Assembly (NCBI GenBank): GCA_965662735.1
Contig: CBFIIU010000010.1
Location: 11,675 to 75,674 of the forward strand
Direction of reading: 5' to 3'
DNA: 64,000 nucleotides
DNA from: JAYODZ01 sp965662735
GTDB lineage: Bacteria > Pseudomonadota > Alphaproteobacteria > RS24
Shown here: in pieces, positions 1-8,965 of the stretch
Position numbering within the stretch: the first letter of the stretch is position 1
Layout of the letters: each line of letters opens with the position of its first letter
Position numbers and translations under genes: made by a program
The notes under the pieces: generated by a model
Seen by the model: only the letters and a program-made list of their open reading frames with translations
Told to the model about the DNA's origin: nothing
Database searches by the model: none

Positions 1-573
1 GAACACGTTGTCAGCAAGGCGCGGATCTACAAACAGCGTTCGTTCATAATCAGCAATATATTGGCGCCGGAGTGTTTTGAAAAAGCCGCTGGCCATTGCC
101 CGTTTTTGTGCGCCGATATTGGTACTATTCAGCCGACCATGGCATCGCACCGCCCCGCAGGCAAAACGATAGGCTGGATTGGCCAAAATCTCGCGCGCGC
201 CGGCATTATCGGAGCCCAGAAGACCGGTGATTAAGGTGCGTGTCGCCGCAGAAATTTGTTCAGGAGTAATAGCGCCGCGATAGACCTGCGATGTGTAAGC
301 TGTTACCAGCCGATCAATGGCGGTGCCGGGATCGGCTTGTGCGGCGGCGGCGAGCTTAAAGGCGCCAATGGATGTGCCGAAAAGTGTAATGGGTGAGGCG
401 GTTTTGCGCTGGGGAAGCCATCTTGTGAAAATATATCGATCCAGCCCAGAAATGGCCAACCATTTGGCCGATCCGGAGGCACCGAATATGGCGGTGACCA
501 TGTCAGGAGAGAGGCCTTCAGTCTGAATACGGCGCAAGGCGGTTGGCCCCGCGCGAAGCGTTAACAGCGACAT
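1..573 (-). CDS. Patatin-like phospholipase family protein (3' part outside window)
   Basis: An open frame of 191 codons runs from an ATG at 573 to the window edge without a stop, so the C-terminal part is missing. The N-terminus (MSLLTLRAGPTALRRI), a glycine-rich loop GASGSAKW at residues 31-38 and a nucleophile-elbow motif GTSIG at 66-70 (Ser68) match the patatin-like phospholipase family of proteobacteria, which is expected to act as a serine/aspartate-dyad acyl hydrolase. The catalytic Asp would lie beyond the edge. The ATG overlaps the end of the upstream C26-type hydrolase gene by 13 bases, so the two are probably co-transcribed. Substrate unknown. Confidence 0.72.
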   Translation of the reverse strand, partial: MSLLTLRAGPTALRRIQTEGLSPDMVTAIFGASGSAKWLAISGLDRYIFTRWLPQRKTASPITLFGTSIGAFKLAAAAQADPGTAIDRLVTAYTSQVYRGAITPEQISAATRTLITGLLGSDNAGAREILANPAYRFACGAVRCHGRLNSTNIGAQKRAMASGFFKTLRRQYIADYERTLFVDPRLADNVF

Positions 574-1325
574 TGACGCCGCTCCTGCATGGCGCGATCA
601 AACGCTCTGAACAAGGGCTCAGACACATGGTTCTCACCCGTTTGGTGTTCGGGGTGCCACTGCACGCCGATCGCAAATGGGTGGTTTGGAACCGATAGAG
701 CTTCAATGATGCCGTCGGGGGCGCGCGCTTCCACATGCAACCCGGCACCCAGCGCATCGACCGCTTGACGATGCAGGCTATTGACCTGCACGGTCGGACT
801 TTGAAGTATTTCGCGAAGGCGTCCCTCATGCGAGAGGGTTATTTCATGGCGCGCCGCATGTCGCGCGTCGAAACAATCAATCTCGGGCATGCGATGATCA
901 AGACAATTGGCACATTCATGGGCTGCTGCAATCAAGCTCCCACCAAGATGGACATTTAATTCCTGCATGCCGCGACAAATTCCGAGCAAGGGTAAATCAT
1001 TGGCCAAAGCATACTCAATTAAGGCGAAACTGGTGAGGTCTCGGGAGTCCTCATAAGGCTCGTGGGCAGGGGTGCGTTCCACACCATAATGATGCGGGTC
1101 GATATTCGAGCGCCCGCCCGTGAGCAGTAATCCATCCATCAGCGATAGAGCCGGCAGGAGATCTTGTAGGTCTTGATCAGGTAGAAGATTGGGGATCAAA
1201 ATAGGGCAGGCGGAGGTGTAGCGCTGGATCGCTTGTAAATAAGGGGTGTTGACCGTGTGGCCGACCCCCGTCTCATGTTGACGAATGTTACACAGAATTC
1301 CAACAATGGGAGAGGGTTTTGTCAT
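561..1325 (-). CDS. Class-I glutamine amidotransferase-like hydrolase (peptidase C26 / gamma-glutamyl-GABA hydrolase family)
   Basis: A protein of 254 residues with the C26 fold layout. The oxyanion strand is LLTGG near residues 67-71, the nucleophile Cys lies in GICRGMQE (about residue 117), and the catalytic His-Glu is in VQWHPEH near residue 222. The family hydrolyses gamma-glutamyl amides such as gamma-glutamyl-GABA in putrescine catabolism. No other putrescine genes are nearby, so the physiological substrate is uncertain. The gene overlaps the start of the patatin-like gene by 13 bases. It is divergent from the Sel1 gene across about 100 bases. Confidence 0.8.
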   Translation of the reverse strand: MTKPSPIVGILCNIRQHETGVGHTVNTPYLQAIQRYTSACPILIPNLLPDQDLQDLLPALSLMDGLLLTGGRSNIDPHHYGVERTPAHEPYEDSRDLTSFALIEYALANDLPLLGICRGMQELNVHLGGSLIAAAHECANCLDHRMPEIDCFDARHAARHEITLSHEGRLREILQSPTVQVNSLHRQAVDALGAGLHVEARAPDGIIEALSVPNHPFAIGVQWHPEHQTGENHVSEPLFRAFDRAMQERRQCRC

Positions 1326-1426
1326 ATGTGCAGATCATCTAACTGGACAAATTGTGAACGCGTTATACCTTATAACAAAGTTTGAGCGTTACGCGATACT
1401 TACCTACATAGCGGAGTGACAGATAA

Positions 1427-2059
1427 ATGAACAGATCAGTTTTTAGCGTCTTAGTCAGTGCATCATTAAGTTTCGTCATATGGTCTGGGAATGTGACCCA
1501 GTCGCGCGCGGCAGAGCCAACACCGTCTGCCCCCGTATTTAGCGAGGAGGAAGGCCATAAATTATATCGCAGTGGTCTATATCCAGAAGCTATTCAACAT
1601 TGGGAGAAAGCTGCAGAGTTAGGGGATGCCGGCGCCGCGTTCCGGCTCGGTGAAGAATATTTCGATGCCAAAGTGGTGGACCGCGATCTTGAGCGCGTGC
1701 TCCGATATTGGCAGCAATCCGCCGCAGGACAAGATCCGCGCGGCATTACGGATTTGGCGGGGCTATATGATTATGGCAATGGCGTTTCCCCCGACCGACA
1801 AAAAGCTGCTGAGCTATATGCAGCCGCCGCGAAAATGGGTTTTCCTGCGGCGATGTTTAATATCGCGGCGATGCTTGAAGTCGGCGAAGAGGTCGAGAAA
1901 GACGTTGTTGAGGCTTATAAATATTATGTTCTCGCTGGGCGCAATGGGTTTGCGCCCTTCACCAAGCCGGCAATTGAATCGTTGAAGAAAAATATGTCGT
2001 CGGAGCAGGTACAAGAAGGCGATCGTCGTGTGCGTGAGTTCAAGGCCGCGAAGAACTGA
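1427..2059 (+). CDS. Secreted Sel1-repeat (TPR-like) protein
   Basis: A 210-residue protein with a Sec-type signal peptide of about 28 residues (hydrophobic stretch, then SRAAEP). At least three Sel1-like repeats of about 36 residues follow, recognisable from the spaced motifs AAFRLGEEY, GITDLAGLYDYG and PAAMFNIAAML. The repeats form an alpha-solenoid used for protein-protein contacts in the periplasm. A GGAG sequence lies a suitable distance before the ATG. The gene stands alone between divergent and convergent neighbours. The partner is unknown. Confidence 0.75.
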   Translation: MNRSVFSVLVSASLSFVIWSGNVTQSRAAEPTPSAPVFSEEEGHKLYRSGLYPEAIQHWEKAAELGDAGAAFRLGEEYFDAKVVDRDLERVLRYWQQSAAGQDPRGITDLAGLYDYGNGVSPDRQKAAELYAAAAKMGFPAAMFNIAAMLEVGEEVEKDVVEAYKYYVLAGRNGFAPFTKPAIESLKKNMSSEQVQEGDRRVREFKAAKN

Positions 2060-2076
2060 TTTAGTTTCGGTGTCTT

Positions 2077-3234
2077 TCAGGGTTTCAAATACCCCGCGCG
2101 CTCAAACCCAGCCAACAGATCGGCTTTGAGGTCGTCAATGTTTTCAAGGCCAATGTGAAGGCGAAGGATTTGTCCTTCTTTCTGCCAAGGGCTTGCCGTG
2201 CGATGTGGCTCGACGGGAAGGACTAAGCTCTCATAACCGCCCCAGCTATACCCCATCGCAAATAACTCCAGGTGATCAAGCATGTTTGCGAGGGCTTCCT
2301 CGGAAATGGGGTCGAGGATCACGCTAAATAATCCGGATGCGCCCGAAAAATCTCGTTGCCATAAAGCGTGATCGGGGTGGTTGGGACGCGCGGGATATAA
2401 AACATCCCGGACAAAGGGAAATGGTGCCAGCCAATCGGCCATCGCCAAGGCGGAGATTTCATGCTGTTTCAAACGGGCCGATAGGCTGCGCATGCCGCGC
2501 AATGCGAGATAACAATCATCGGGCCCTGCGGTTAATCCCAACAGACCATGCGTTCGCTTGACGGTGCTCGCTAATTTTTCATGCGTGGTCACTGTCCCAA
2601 GCAGTGCGTCGGCATGGCCGACAATATATTTTGTTGCGGACTGAATGGAAATATCTGCCCCGAGGGCAAGCGGCTTACAAAAATAGGGACTGGCCCAAGT
2701 GTTGTCGACAGCAAGAAGAATGTCATGTTGATGGCACTGTTGCGCCAGCGCTGGAATATCTTGAACTTCAAAGGTTAAAGAACCAGGACTTTCCGCAAAA
2801 CATAAGCGGGTCGTATCCCGAAGCAGTTGCGTGAAATTATCTGCGGAGGCGCGCGGATCGTAGTAACTGACCTCAATGTTCATTTTGTTTAACAGCCCAT
2901 CCGCCAAGTGACGCGTGGGCTCATAGGCTGTGTCGACGATTAAAACATGATCGCCGGCACTTAGCGTTGACAGAAAGGCGAGTGAAATGGCGCTGACACC
3001 GGACGGGCACAGAGCCGTGTAAGCGCCCCCTTCAAGTTCGGTAATCGCATCTTGTAAACTGGAGCTGGTGGGGGTTGCGCGGCGGCCATAAGTGTAAGGT
3101 TTGTGTTTACGCCCTCTTAACTCATCCAGCGTATCATAGATAATCGTTGAGGCACGATAGACAGGGGTATTAACCGCGCCATAATGCGCCTGATGGTCGC
3201 GTCCGAGATGTGATAGTTTAGTTTCGTCTTTCAC
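2077..3234 (-). CDS. metC: Cystathionine beta-lyase
   Basis: A 385-residue PLP enzyme of the Cys/Met-metabolism fold-type I family. The PLP-lysine motif SATKYIVGHADALLG is present near residue 208, with LAVDNTWASPYF upstream (Asp for pyridine N). The YTYGRRATPTSSSLQ region and the absence of a MetB-like C-terminus favour beta-lyase (cystathionine to homocysteine, pyruvate and ammonia). A cystathionine gamma-synthase or a methionine gamma-lyase cannot be excluded from sequence alone. It is divergent from aapJ with 64 bases between start codons. With cysK at 7.9-8.9 kb, it puts two sulfur amino-acid genes around the aap operon. Confidence 0.85.
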   Translation of the reverse strand: MKDETKLSHLGRDHQAHYGAVNTPVYRASTIIYDTLDELRGRKHKPYTYGRRATPTSSSLQDAITELEGGAYTALCPSGVSAISLAFLSTLSAGDHVLIVDTAYEPTRHLADGLLNKMNIEVSYYDPRASADNFTQLLRDTTRLCFAESPGSLTFEVQDIPALAQQCHQHDILLAVDNTWASPYFCKPLALGADISIQSATKYIVGHADALLGTVTTHEKLASTVKRTHGLLGLTAGPDDCYLALRGMRSLSARLKQHEISALAMADWLAPFPFVRDVLYPARPNHPDHALWQRDFSGASGLFSVILDPISEEALANMLDHLELFAMGYSWGGYESLVLPVEPHRTASPWQKEGQILRLHIGLENIDDLKADLLAGFERAGYLKP

Positions 3235-3298
3235 GGCTCTTCCCTTCTCCTGCCAACAGGGTTAGCATGTCGGTCTTCTCATTCACAAGGAGCATTTT

Positions 3299-4354
3299 AT
3301 GATAGGGATTTCGTTTCCAACCTATGAGTTCCAACCTATGCGTTTGTTGAGTGTTTGTGGTGTTATGGTGTTTTTGATGGCGCTGGGTTCGCCGCTGCGC
3401 GCAGATGAAACACTTTCGCAGGTGAAAGCGCGTGGCTATGTTGTCTGCGGTGTAAGCCAAGGCCTGCCGGGCTTCTCCAACCCTGATGATAAAGGGAATT
3501 GGAGCGGTATTGATGTTGATGTGTGTCGTGCCGTCGCGGCAGCGATTTTTGCAGATGACAGCAAAGTAAAATATTCGCCCTTATCGAATAAAGAACGATT
3601 TGCCGCGCTTCAATCGGGCGAGGTTGATCTTTTGTCGCGCAATACAACCTGGTCGATGCATCGCGATACAGCGCTCGGCCTCGATTTTACCGGCGTTAAC
3701 TATTACGACGGGCAGGGGTTTATGGTGCGGCGCGATCTTGGGGTCAGTAGCGTCAACCAACTCGATGGCGCGTCTTTATGTGTCAATTTGGGAACCACCA
3801 CAGAGCTGAATGCCGCCGACTATTTTAAATCGCGCGGCATGAGCTATGAAATCATTACCTTTGAAAAGGCGGATGAGACGGTCGCTGCATATAATGCGGG
3901 GCGCTGTGATGCCTACACGACAGACCAGTCTGGTCTCTACGCACAGCGACTGAAATTAACAGACCCTAACGCGCATATGGTTCTGCCTGAAATTATTTCA
4001 AAAGAACCCCTTGGGCCGGTCGTTCGTCAGGGGGACTCGCAATGGGCCGATATTGTTCGTTGGTCGCTTTACGCCATGATTGCGGCAGAGGAACTTGGGG
4101 TGACCTCGCAAAATATCGATGAAAAAGCCAATCTCGATAATCCAGATATTAAGCGCCTGGTTGGTCTTGATGGCACCTTTGGCCAAAATTTAAACATTGA
4201 ACCCCGTTGGGCCTATTACATTGTCAAGCAAGTGGGTAATTATGAAGAGAGCTTCGAGCGCAATGTTGGCGTGCATACGCCGCTTGGGATTGCCCGCGGC
4301 GTTAATGCCTTATGGACAAAGGGTGGATTGCATTACGCGCCCCCCATTCGGTAG
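3299..4354 (+). CDS. aapJ: General L-amino-acid ABC transporter, periplasmic binding protein
   Basis: A 351-residue family-3 solute-binding protein. The first 35 residues form a signal peptide (hydrophobic CGVMVFLMAL, cleavage near LRADE). The mature domain carries the family signatures VKARGYVVCGVSQGLPGFS, GNWSGIDVDVCRAVAAAIF and the RFAALQSGEVDLLSRN strand. AAGGAG at 3287-3292 lies six bases before the ATG, supporting this start. It is the first gene of aapJQMP. It delivers L-amino acids to the AapQM channel. An intergenic step of about 15 bases separates it from aapQ. Confidence 0.92.
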   Translation: MIGISFPTYEFQPMRLLSVCGVMVFLMALGSPLRADETLSQVKARGYVVCGVSQGLPGFSNPDDKGNWSGIDVDVCRAVAAAIFADDSKVKYSPLSNKERFAALQSGEVDLLSRNTTWSMHRDTALGLDFTGVNYYDGQGFMVRRDLGVSSVNQLDGASLCVNLGTTTELNAADYFKSRGMSYEIITFEKADETVAAYNAGRCDAYTTDQSGLYAQRLKLTDPNAHMVLPEIISKEPLGPVVRQGDSQWADIVRWSLYAMIAAEELGVTSQNIDEKANLDNPDIKRLVGLDGTFGQNLNIEPRWAYYIVKQVGNYEESFERNVGVHTPLGIARGVNALWTKGGLHYAPPIR

Positions 4355-4369
4355 GCAGTTCTTCGATTG

Positions 4370-5530
4370 ATGATGCGTATGCTCACAAATCGGTTTGTTG
4401 TCCTCAGCCAGTTCCTTGTGCTGTTTGCTGTTCTATATGCTGTCTATTGGCTGGCATCGAATACGATCCATAATTTGGCTTCGCAAGGGACGGCTTCGGG
4501 CTTCGATTTTCTGGATTATCGCGCAGGCTTTGGCATTAGCCAGACATTGATCGAGTATTCAGAAGATAGCTCCTATGGGCGTGTGCTGCTCGTCGGCATA
4601 TTGAATACTTTGTTGGTGGCCTTTATCGGGATATTTTTTGCGTCCGTGTTAGGGGTTTTGCTCGGTGTCGGGCGCCTCTCTCAAAATATCCTGATCCGGG
4701 CGCTCAGCGCCGTCTATGTTGAGCTATTTCGTAACGTCCCCTTACTGTTGCAGATTATGTTTTGGTATTTCGGAGTGTTGCGAACCTTGCCCGCGCCGAG
4801 GGCGGCCATCTCCTTTGATGATAATATTTTCATCAGCAATCGGGGTATTAACTTGCCCTGGCCTGTGGCGGTGGAGGCCTCTACCATCTATATCACCGTC
4901 GCGATTATATTCTTGGTCGGATATATTTTTGCATGGCGGTGGCGGCATCGTCGCCATATTCAAACGGGGCATTATGTGCGCCTATGGCCATGGGTTATGA
5001 CCCTTTTCATTGTGGTTTTTGGCGGCTTATATGCGCTATTCGGGGTGCCTTTCACGCTCGACCTACCCGTTCTCGGAGGTTTCAATTTTAAGGGCGGTGT
5101 GACCTTAATTCCCGAATTATTAGCTTTGTGTTTGGCGCTGTCGCTATATACGGCCGCTTTTATTGCCGAAATTGTACGTGCCGGAATTGTCTCGGTCGAT
5201 CGTGGGCAGGCAGAGGCGGCCCGCGCGCTCGGCTTGCCGAATGGCTTGACGATGCGACTGATCCTCATCCCCCAAGCCCTCCGCGTGATAATTCCGCCAC
5301 TCACCAGCCAATATTTAAATTTGACCAAGAATTCATCGCTGGCAGTGGCCATCGCTTATCCAGATATTGTGTCCGTCTTTGCGGGCACGACGCTGAATCA
5401 AGTGGGCCAAGCTGTCGAAATTATTTTCATCACAATGGTGATTTACTTGAGCTTAAGTTTGCTGACCTCGTTGATCATGAATATGTATAATCAGCGCGTG
5501 ACGGCGCGAGGGGGAAATAATGAGACCTAA
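4370..5530 (+). CDS. aapQ: General L-amino-acid ABC transporter permease AapQ
   Basis: A 386-residue inner-membrane permease of the HisMQ type with the extended N-terminus and extra loop typical of AapQ/BztB. It has about eight hydrophobic segments. The EAA coupling motif is EAARALGLPNGLTMRLILIPQALR in the C-terminal third, where it contacts the ATPase AapP. Three consecutive potential starts exist (TTG 4367, ATG 4370, ATG 4373). The first ATG is used here, and no strong ribosome site separates them. It overlaps aapM by 11 bases, consistent with translational coupling. Confidence 0.9.
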   Translation: MMRMLTNRFVVLSQFLVLFAVLYAVYWLASNTIHNLASQGTASGFDFLDYRAGFGISQTLIEYSEDSSYGRVLLVGILNTLLVAFIGIFFASVLGVLLGVGRLSQNILIRALSAVYVELFRNVPLLLQIMFWYFGVLRTLPAPRAAISFDDNIFISNRGINLPWPVAVEASTIYITVAIIFLVGYIFAWRWRHRRHIQTGHYVRLWPWVMTLFIVVFGGLYALFGVPFTLDLPVLGGFNFKGGVTLIPELLALCLALSLYTAAFIAEIVRAGIVSVDRGQAEAARALGLPNGLTMRLILIPQALRVIIPPLTSQYLNLTKNSSLAVAIAYPDIVSVFAGTTLNQVGQAVEIIFITMVIYLSLSLLTSLIMNMYNQRVTARGGNNET

Positions 5531-6602
5531 TCTCATGCATCTTCTGCAGTGGTCGCGTCAGAACTTATTTTCATCCGTGACGAATTCAGCCCTGACCCTG
5601 ATCAGCGTTTGGTTGATATGGGTGGTGGGCTCAGCGATTATTGATTGGGCGATTGTCCATGCCACTTTTGTGGGCGATGACCGTTCGGCATGCCTGCAAC
5701 CCGAGCAAGGGGCATGTTGGCCTTTTGTCTCCGCCAAATTTAGCCAGTTCATATATGGCCGCTATCCGGAAATCGAACGCTGGCGCGTCGATCTCACTTT
5801 CTTTCTCGGCGCTGCGGGCATTTTGCCGCTGTTGATCCCGTCCGCGCCCTTCAAGACCGTCAATATGGTTTACATCATTTTTGGGTTCCCGCTCATCGCG
5901 ACACTCTTATTGTATGGCGGCGTGTTGGGGTTGGTCGAGGTGGAGACCAGCCTGTGGGGCGGCTTAATGGTTACGCTCCTCGTCGCGACGACTGGCATCG
6001 TCTTCTCGCTACCACTTGGTATTCTTCTCGCCTTAGGCCGACGCTCCGAAATGCCGGTGGTGCGGTGGCTGTGTATCGGTTTCATCGAGTTTTTTAGAGG
6101 GGTTCCGCTGATCACTGTGCTGTTTATGGCAAGTGTGATGTTGCCGCTGTTTCTGCCCGAAGGGGTTAATTTTGATAAGCTGCTGCGATGCTTGATTGGC
6201 GTCTCGCTTTTCGCATCTGCCTATATGGCCGAGGTTATTCGGGGCGGCTTGCAGGCCCTCCCAACGGGACAATATGAGGCTGCGCGCGCGCTCGGTATGG
6301 GCTATTGGTCGTCCATGCGTCTGATTATTTTGCCGCAAGCGCTGACGATTGTGATCCCCGGCATTGTCAATACGTTCATTGGCTTATTTAAAGACACAAC
6401 GCTTGTCCTGATTGTTGGGATTTTTGATCTCTTGGGAATTATTCAATTGAACTTTACGGATAGCAGTTGGGCCACCCCGCAAACCGCTTTGACGGGCTAT
6501 GTCTTTGCCGGGCTGATCTTCTGGGTGTTTTGTTTTGCGATGTCACGTTATTCCGTCTTCATGGAGAAATTACGATCAACAGATATAAGGAGCGCCCGAT
6601 GA
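5520..6602 (+). CDS. aapM: General L-amino-acid ABC transporter permease AapM
   Basis: A 360-residue second permease of the amino-acid transporter. Its periplasmic loop near residues 45-75 contains three Cys residues (DRSACLQPEQGACWPF, and none in the TM segments beside it), a pattern common in AapM. The EAA motif EAARALGMGYWSSMRLIILPQALT is present, followed by FIGLFKDTTLV, the usual end of the polar-amino-acid permease domain. A GGGGAAATA stretch precedes the ATG. The stop overlaps the aapP start as ATGA. Confidence 0.92.
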   Translation: MRPNLMHLLQWSRQNLFSSVTNSALTLISVWLIWVVGSAIIDWAIVHATFVGDDRSACLQPEQGACWPFVSAKFSQFIYGRYPEIERWRVDLTFFLGAAGILPLLIPSAPFKTVNMVYIIFGFPLIATLLLYGGVLGLVEVETSLWGGLMVTLLVATTGIVFSLPLGILLALGRRSEMPVVRWLCIGFIEFFRGVPLITVLFMASVMLPLFLPEGVNFDKLLRCLIGVSLFASAYMAEVIRGGLQALPTGQYEAARALGMGYWSSMRLIILPQALTIVIPGIVNTFIGLFKDTTLVLIVGIFDLLGIIQLNFTDSSWATPQTALTGYVFAGLIFWVFCFAMSRYSVFMEKLRSTDIRSAR

Positions 6603-7339
6603 CACAGCTAGCGGTTGAGCTGAAACAGGTCGATAAATGGTATGGAGCGTTTCAGGCACTCAAAAACGTCTCGTTGCAGGTGTCAAAAAGTGAAAAAATT
6701 GTCATTTGCGGGCCGTCCGGTTCGGGCAAGTCGACGCTGATCCGCTGTATTAACCAGCTCGAAAAGCACGAGTCGGGTCTCATTTTAATTGATGGAACAG
6801 AGGTTGGCGGCGATAGCTCAGATGCAGCATTGGCAAAAGGTCGGGTTGGGATGGTTTTCCAGCAGTTCAATTTATTTCCACATATGACCGTGTTGGAAAA
6901 CTGTACTTTGGCACCGCAATGGGTTCAAAATCGACCGCGCCATGAGGCAGAACAAACCGCATTTCGGTTTTTGGAGCGCGTTAAAATCCCCGATCAGGCG
7001 CATAAATACCCAAGCCAGTTGTCGGGCGGACAACAGCAACGCGTCGCGATTGCGCGCGCCTTGTGTATGAATCCAGACATTATGTTATTTGACGAGCCAA
7101 CCTCGGCACTCGATCCCGAGATGATTAAAGAAGTGCTCGATGTCATGGTCGAAGTCGCGGAGGAGGGCATGACGATGTTATGCGTGACCCATGAAATGGG
7201 CTTCGCGCGGCAGGTAGCGGATCGAATTATTTTTATGGATGGCGGCGAAATCGTTGAAGAAAATGAGCCCGAGCAGTTCTTCTCAAATCCTGAGAATGAA
7301 CGAACGAAATTATTCTTGAGCCAAATTCTCAAGCATTAG
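6599..7339 (+). CDS. aapP: General L-amino-acid ABC transporter ATP-binding protein AapP
   Basis: A 246-residue ABC ATPase. Walker A is GPSGSGKST, the Q-loop is FQQFNLFPH, the signature is LSGGQQQR, Walker B is IMLFDEPTSALD and the H-loop is VTHEM. The start is the ATG at 6599, which overlaps the aapM stop (ATGA) and has AAGGAG at 6587-6592 six bases upstream. A longer in-frame extension to 6467 would lie inside aapM and is rejected. It energises uptake of a broad range of L-amino acids with AapJQM. Confidence 0.95.
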   Translation: MTQLAVELKQVDKWYGAFQALKNVSLQVSKSEKIVICGPSGSGKSTLIRCINQLEKHESGLILIDGTEVGGDSSDAALAKGRVGMVFQQFNLFPHMTVLENCTLAPQWVQNRPRHEAEQTAFRFLERVKIPDQAHKYPSQLSGGQQQRVAIARALCMNPDIMLFDEPTSALDPEMIKEVLDVMVEVAEEGMTMLCVTHEMGFARQVADRIIFMDGGEIVEENEPEQFFSNPENERTKLFLSQILKH

Positions 7340-7355
7340 GCCCTCGTCAAGGGCC
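7339..7355. terminator. Short GC-rich inverted repeat between convergent genes
   Basis: A 6-bp perfect stem (GGCCCT / AGGGCC) with a 5-base loop sits immediately after the aapP stop codon and just before the convergent GNAT stop. There is no U-tract on either strand, so termination is inferred from position alone. Confidence 0.3.
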
Positions 7356-7361
7356 GCGCAT

Positions 7362-7916
7362 TCAGTTTTGGTAAAATTGGTTACCACGCAGGATCACCTG
7401 TTGTCGATTGCACGCTTCAAAACCATATTTTTGGTAAAATCCCAGCGCATGGGGATGATCAAGCGAGCTGGTTTGGATTTTGATATGATCAGCGCCTGCG
7501 TGTATGGCGTCGCGCAAGCTCTGGGTGAGCAAAAACCGCCCAAGGCCTTGCCCAATGTAATCGCGAATAAGGCCGATGAACACAATCTCGATCGTTGGAA
7601 AATGAAGGCGGTTAATTTCACTAAATCCGATGGCACGATGACCATCATATAAAACACCGATTTCTGTGCTGGGATGATGAATGATTTGCGACAGGTCGCG
7701 GTCGGACATATTTTTCCGGTTCACCCAAAACCATTCATCTCCGACATCCGCATAGAGCGCACGGTAGTCAGCGAGGGGTAAGTGACAGTGGGGCTCGAAA
7801 TGCAGCTTAGGGTTTGGCTGATCGGGGATGGCACGCCGAGCAACCCGTGGGAAAGGGGCTCGCATTTCTAAAAACGTGACAGTGGCCCGAACCTCCATCA
7901 GCGCGCTTAGAGCCAA
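7362..7916 (-). CDS. GNAT-family N-acetyltransferase
   Basis: A 184-residue protein with a GNAT domain in the C-terminal two thirds. Its acetyl-CoA loop is RDYIGQGLGRFLLTQ and the C-terminal signature ALGFYQKYGFEA is present. Weak similarity in layout to the single-domain acetyltransferases next to cysteine-synthase genes gives no substrate. The listed start overlaps the cysK stop by 10 bases, which suggests coupling. Internal Met7 and Met18 are alternative starts. Substrate unknown. Confidence 0.75.
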   Translation of the reverse strand: MALSALMEVRATVTFLEMRAPFPRVARRAIPDQPNPKLHFEPHCHLPLADYRALYADVGDEWFWVNRKNMSDRDLSQIIHHPSTEIGVLYDGHRAIGFSEINRLHFPTIEIVFIGLIRDYIGQGLGRFLLTQSLRDAIHAGADHIKIQTSSLDHPHALGFYQKYGFEACNRQQVILRGNQFYQN

Positions 7917-8905
7917 TCAGGGGTTGGGAGACCTTTTTCCCGCAGAAAATCTGGATTAAACAGCTTGCTTTGATACCGCGTGCCATAATCGCACAGAATG
8001 GTTACAATGGTGTGACCAGGGCCCATTTCTTGAGCCAGACGGATGGCGCCGGCAACATTAATGCCGCTCGAGCCGCCAAGGCACATGCCCTCATGCGTGA
8101 GTAAATCAAATACGATCGGCAGCGCTTCTTCATCTGGAATTTGAAAGGCATTATCGATCGGGGCTCCCTCAAGATTGGCGGTCACGCGTCCCTGTCCAAT
8201 ACCCTCCGTAATCGAGGTGCCCTCAGCTTTCAGTTCGCCATGTTTGATCCAATGATAAATCGAGGCGCCCATAGGGTCGGCCGCGGCAATTTGAATATTC
8301 GGGTTCTTTGACTTCAAAAACAAACCCGTTCCAGCCAATGTTCCCCCTGTACCAACCGCACAGATAAACCCATCCACGCGTCCATCGGTTTGGTGCCAGA
8401 TTTCGGGGCCCGTCGTGTCAATATGGGCTTGGCGATTGGCAATATTGTCAAATTGATTAGCCCAAATCGCACCGTTTTCGGACTCTTTCGCGAGTTTTTC
8501 CGCCAATCGACCGGAATATTTTACATAATTATTATCATCTCGATAGGGAACGGCCGGAACCTCAATTAATTCCGCGCCCATGAGCCGCAACGTATCTTTT
8601 TTCTCTTGGCTTTGCGTATCCGGAATAACAATCACCGAACGATATCCTAGAGCATTGGCCACCAAAGCAATGCCGATGCCCGTATTGCCCGCCGTGCCCT
8701 CGACAATTGTTCCACCGGGCTGAAGTGATCCAGCGGCCTCGGCGGCGCGTATAATAGACAAAGCGGCTCGGTCTTTCACCGATTGTCCGGGATTCATGAA
8801 TTCGGCCTTGCCGAGAATCGTACATCCCGTGAGGTCAGAGGCGTGTTTGAGATGGATAAGTGGTGTGTTGCCAATAACATCAATGACACTCGTTGCGTGC
8901 TGCAT
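7907..8905 (-). CDS. cysK: Cysteine synthase (O-acetylserine sulfhydrylase)
   Basis: A 332-residue PLP enzyme of fold type II. It contains IGNTPLIHL, the PLP-Lys motif GQSVKDRAA, the substrate loop EGTAGNTGIG and the phosphate-binding GTGGTLAGTG. It makes cysteine from O-acetylserine and sulfide. I place the start at the ATG at 8905 because GAGGG lies upstream at a suitable distance and the family normally begins close to the INTPL motif. ATG 8920 is an alternative. A longer in-frame extension to 9055 would run into the divergent ChrR-like gene and has no family support. CysK versus a CBS-like enzyme cannot be separated with certainty. Confidence 0.87.
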   Translation of the reverse strand: MQHATSVIDVIGNTPLIHLKHASDLTGCTILGKAEFMNPGQSVKDRAALSIIRAAEAAGSLQPGGTIVEGTAGNTGIGIALVANALGYRSVIVIPDTQSQEKKDTLRLMGAELIEVPAVPYRDDNNYVKYSGRLAEKLAKESENGAIWANQFDNIANRQAHIDTTGPEIWHQTDGRVDGFICAVGTGGTLAGTGLFLKSKNPNIQIAAADPMGASIYHWIKHGELKAEGTSITEGIGQGRVTANLEGAPIDNAFQIPDEEALPIVFDLLTHEGMCLGGSSGINVAGAIRLAQEMGPGHTIVTILCDYGTRYQSKLFNPDFLREKGLPTPDWL

Positions 8906-8965
8906 CAGTACATCCCTCATATGGGGTAAAAAGTTGTTTGCCCTTTGGCCCAGAAAAATTATATT

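Noticed and set aside
6467..6598. Upstream extension of aapP
   Set aside because: It lies entirely in aapM in another frame; AAGGAG and the ATGA overlap fix the start at 6599.
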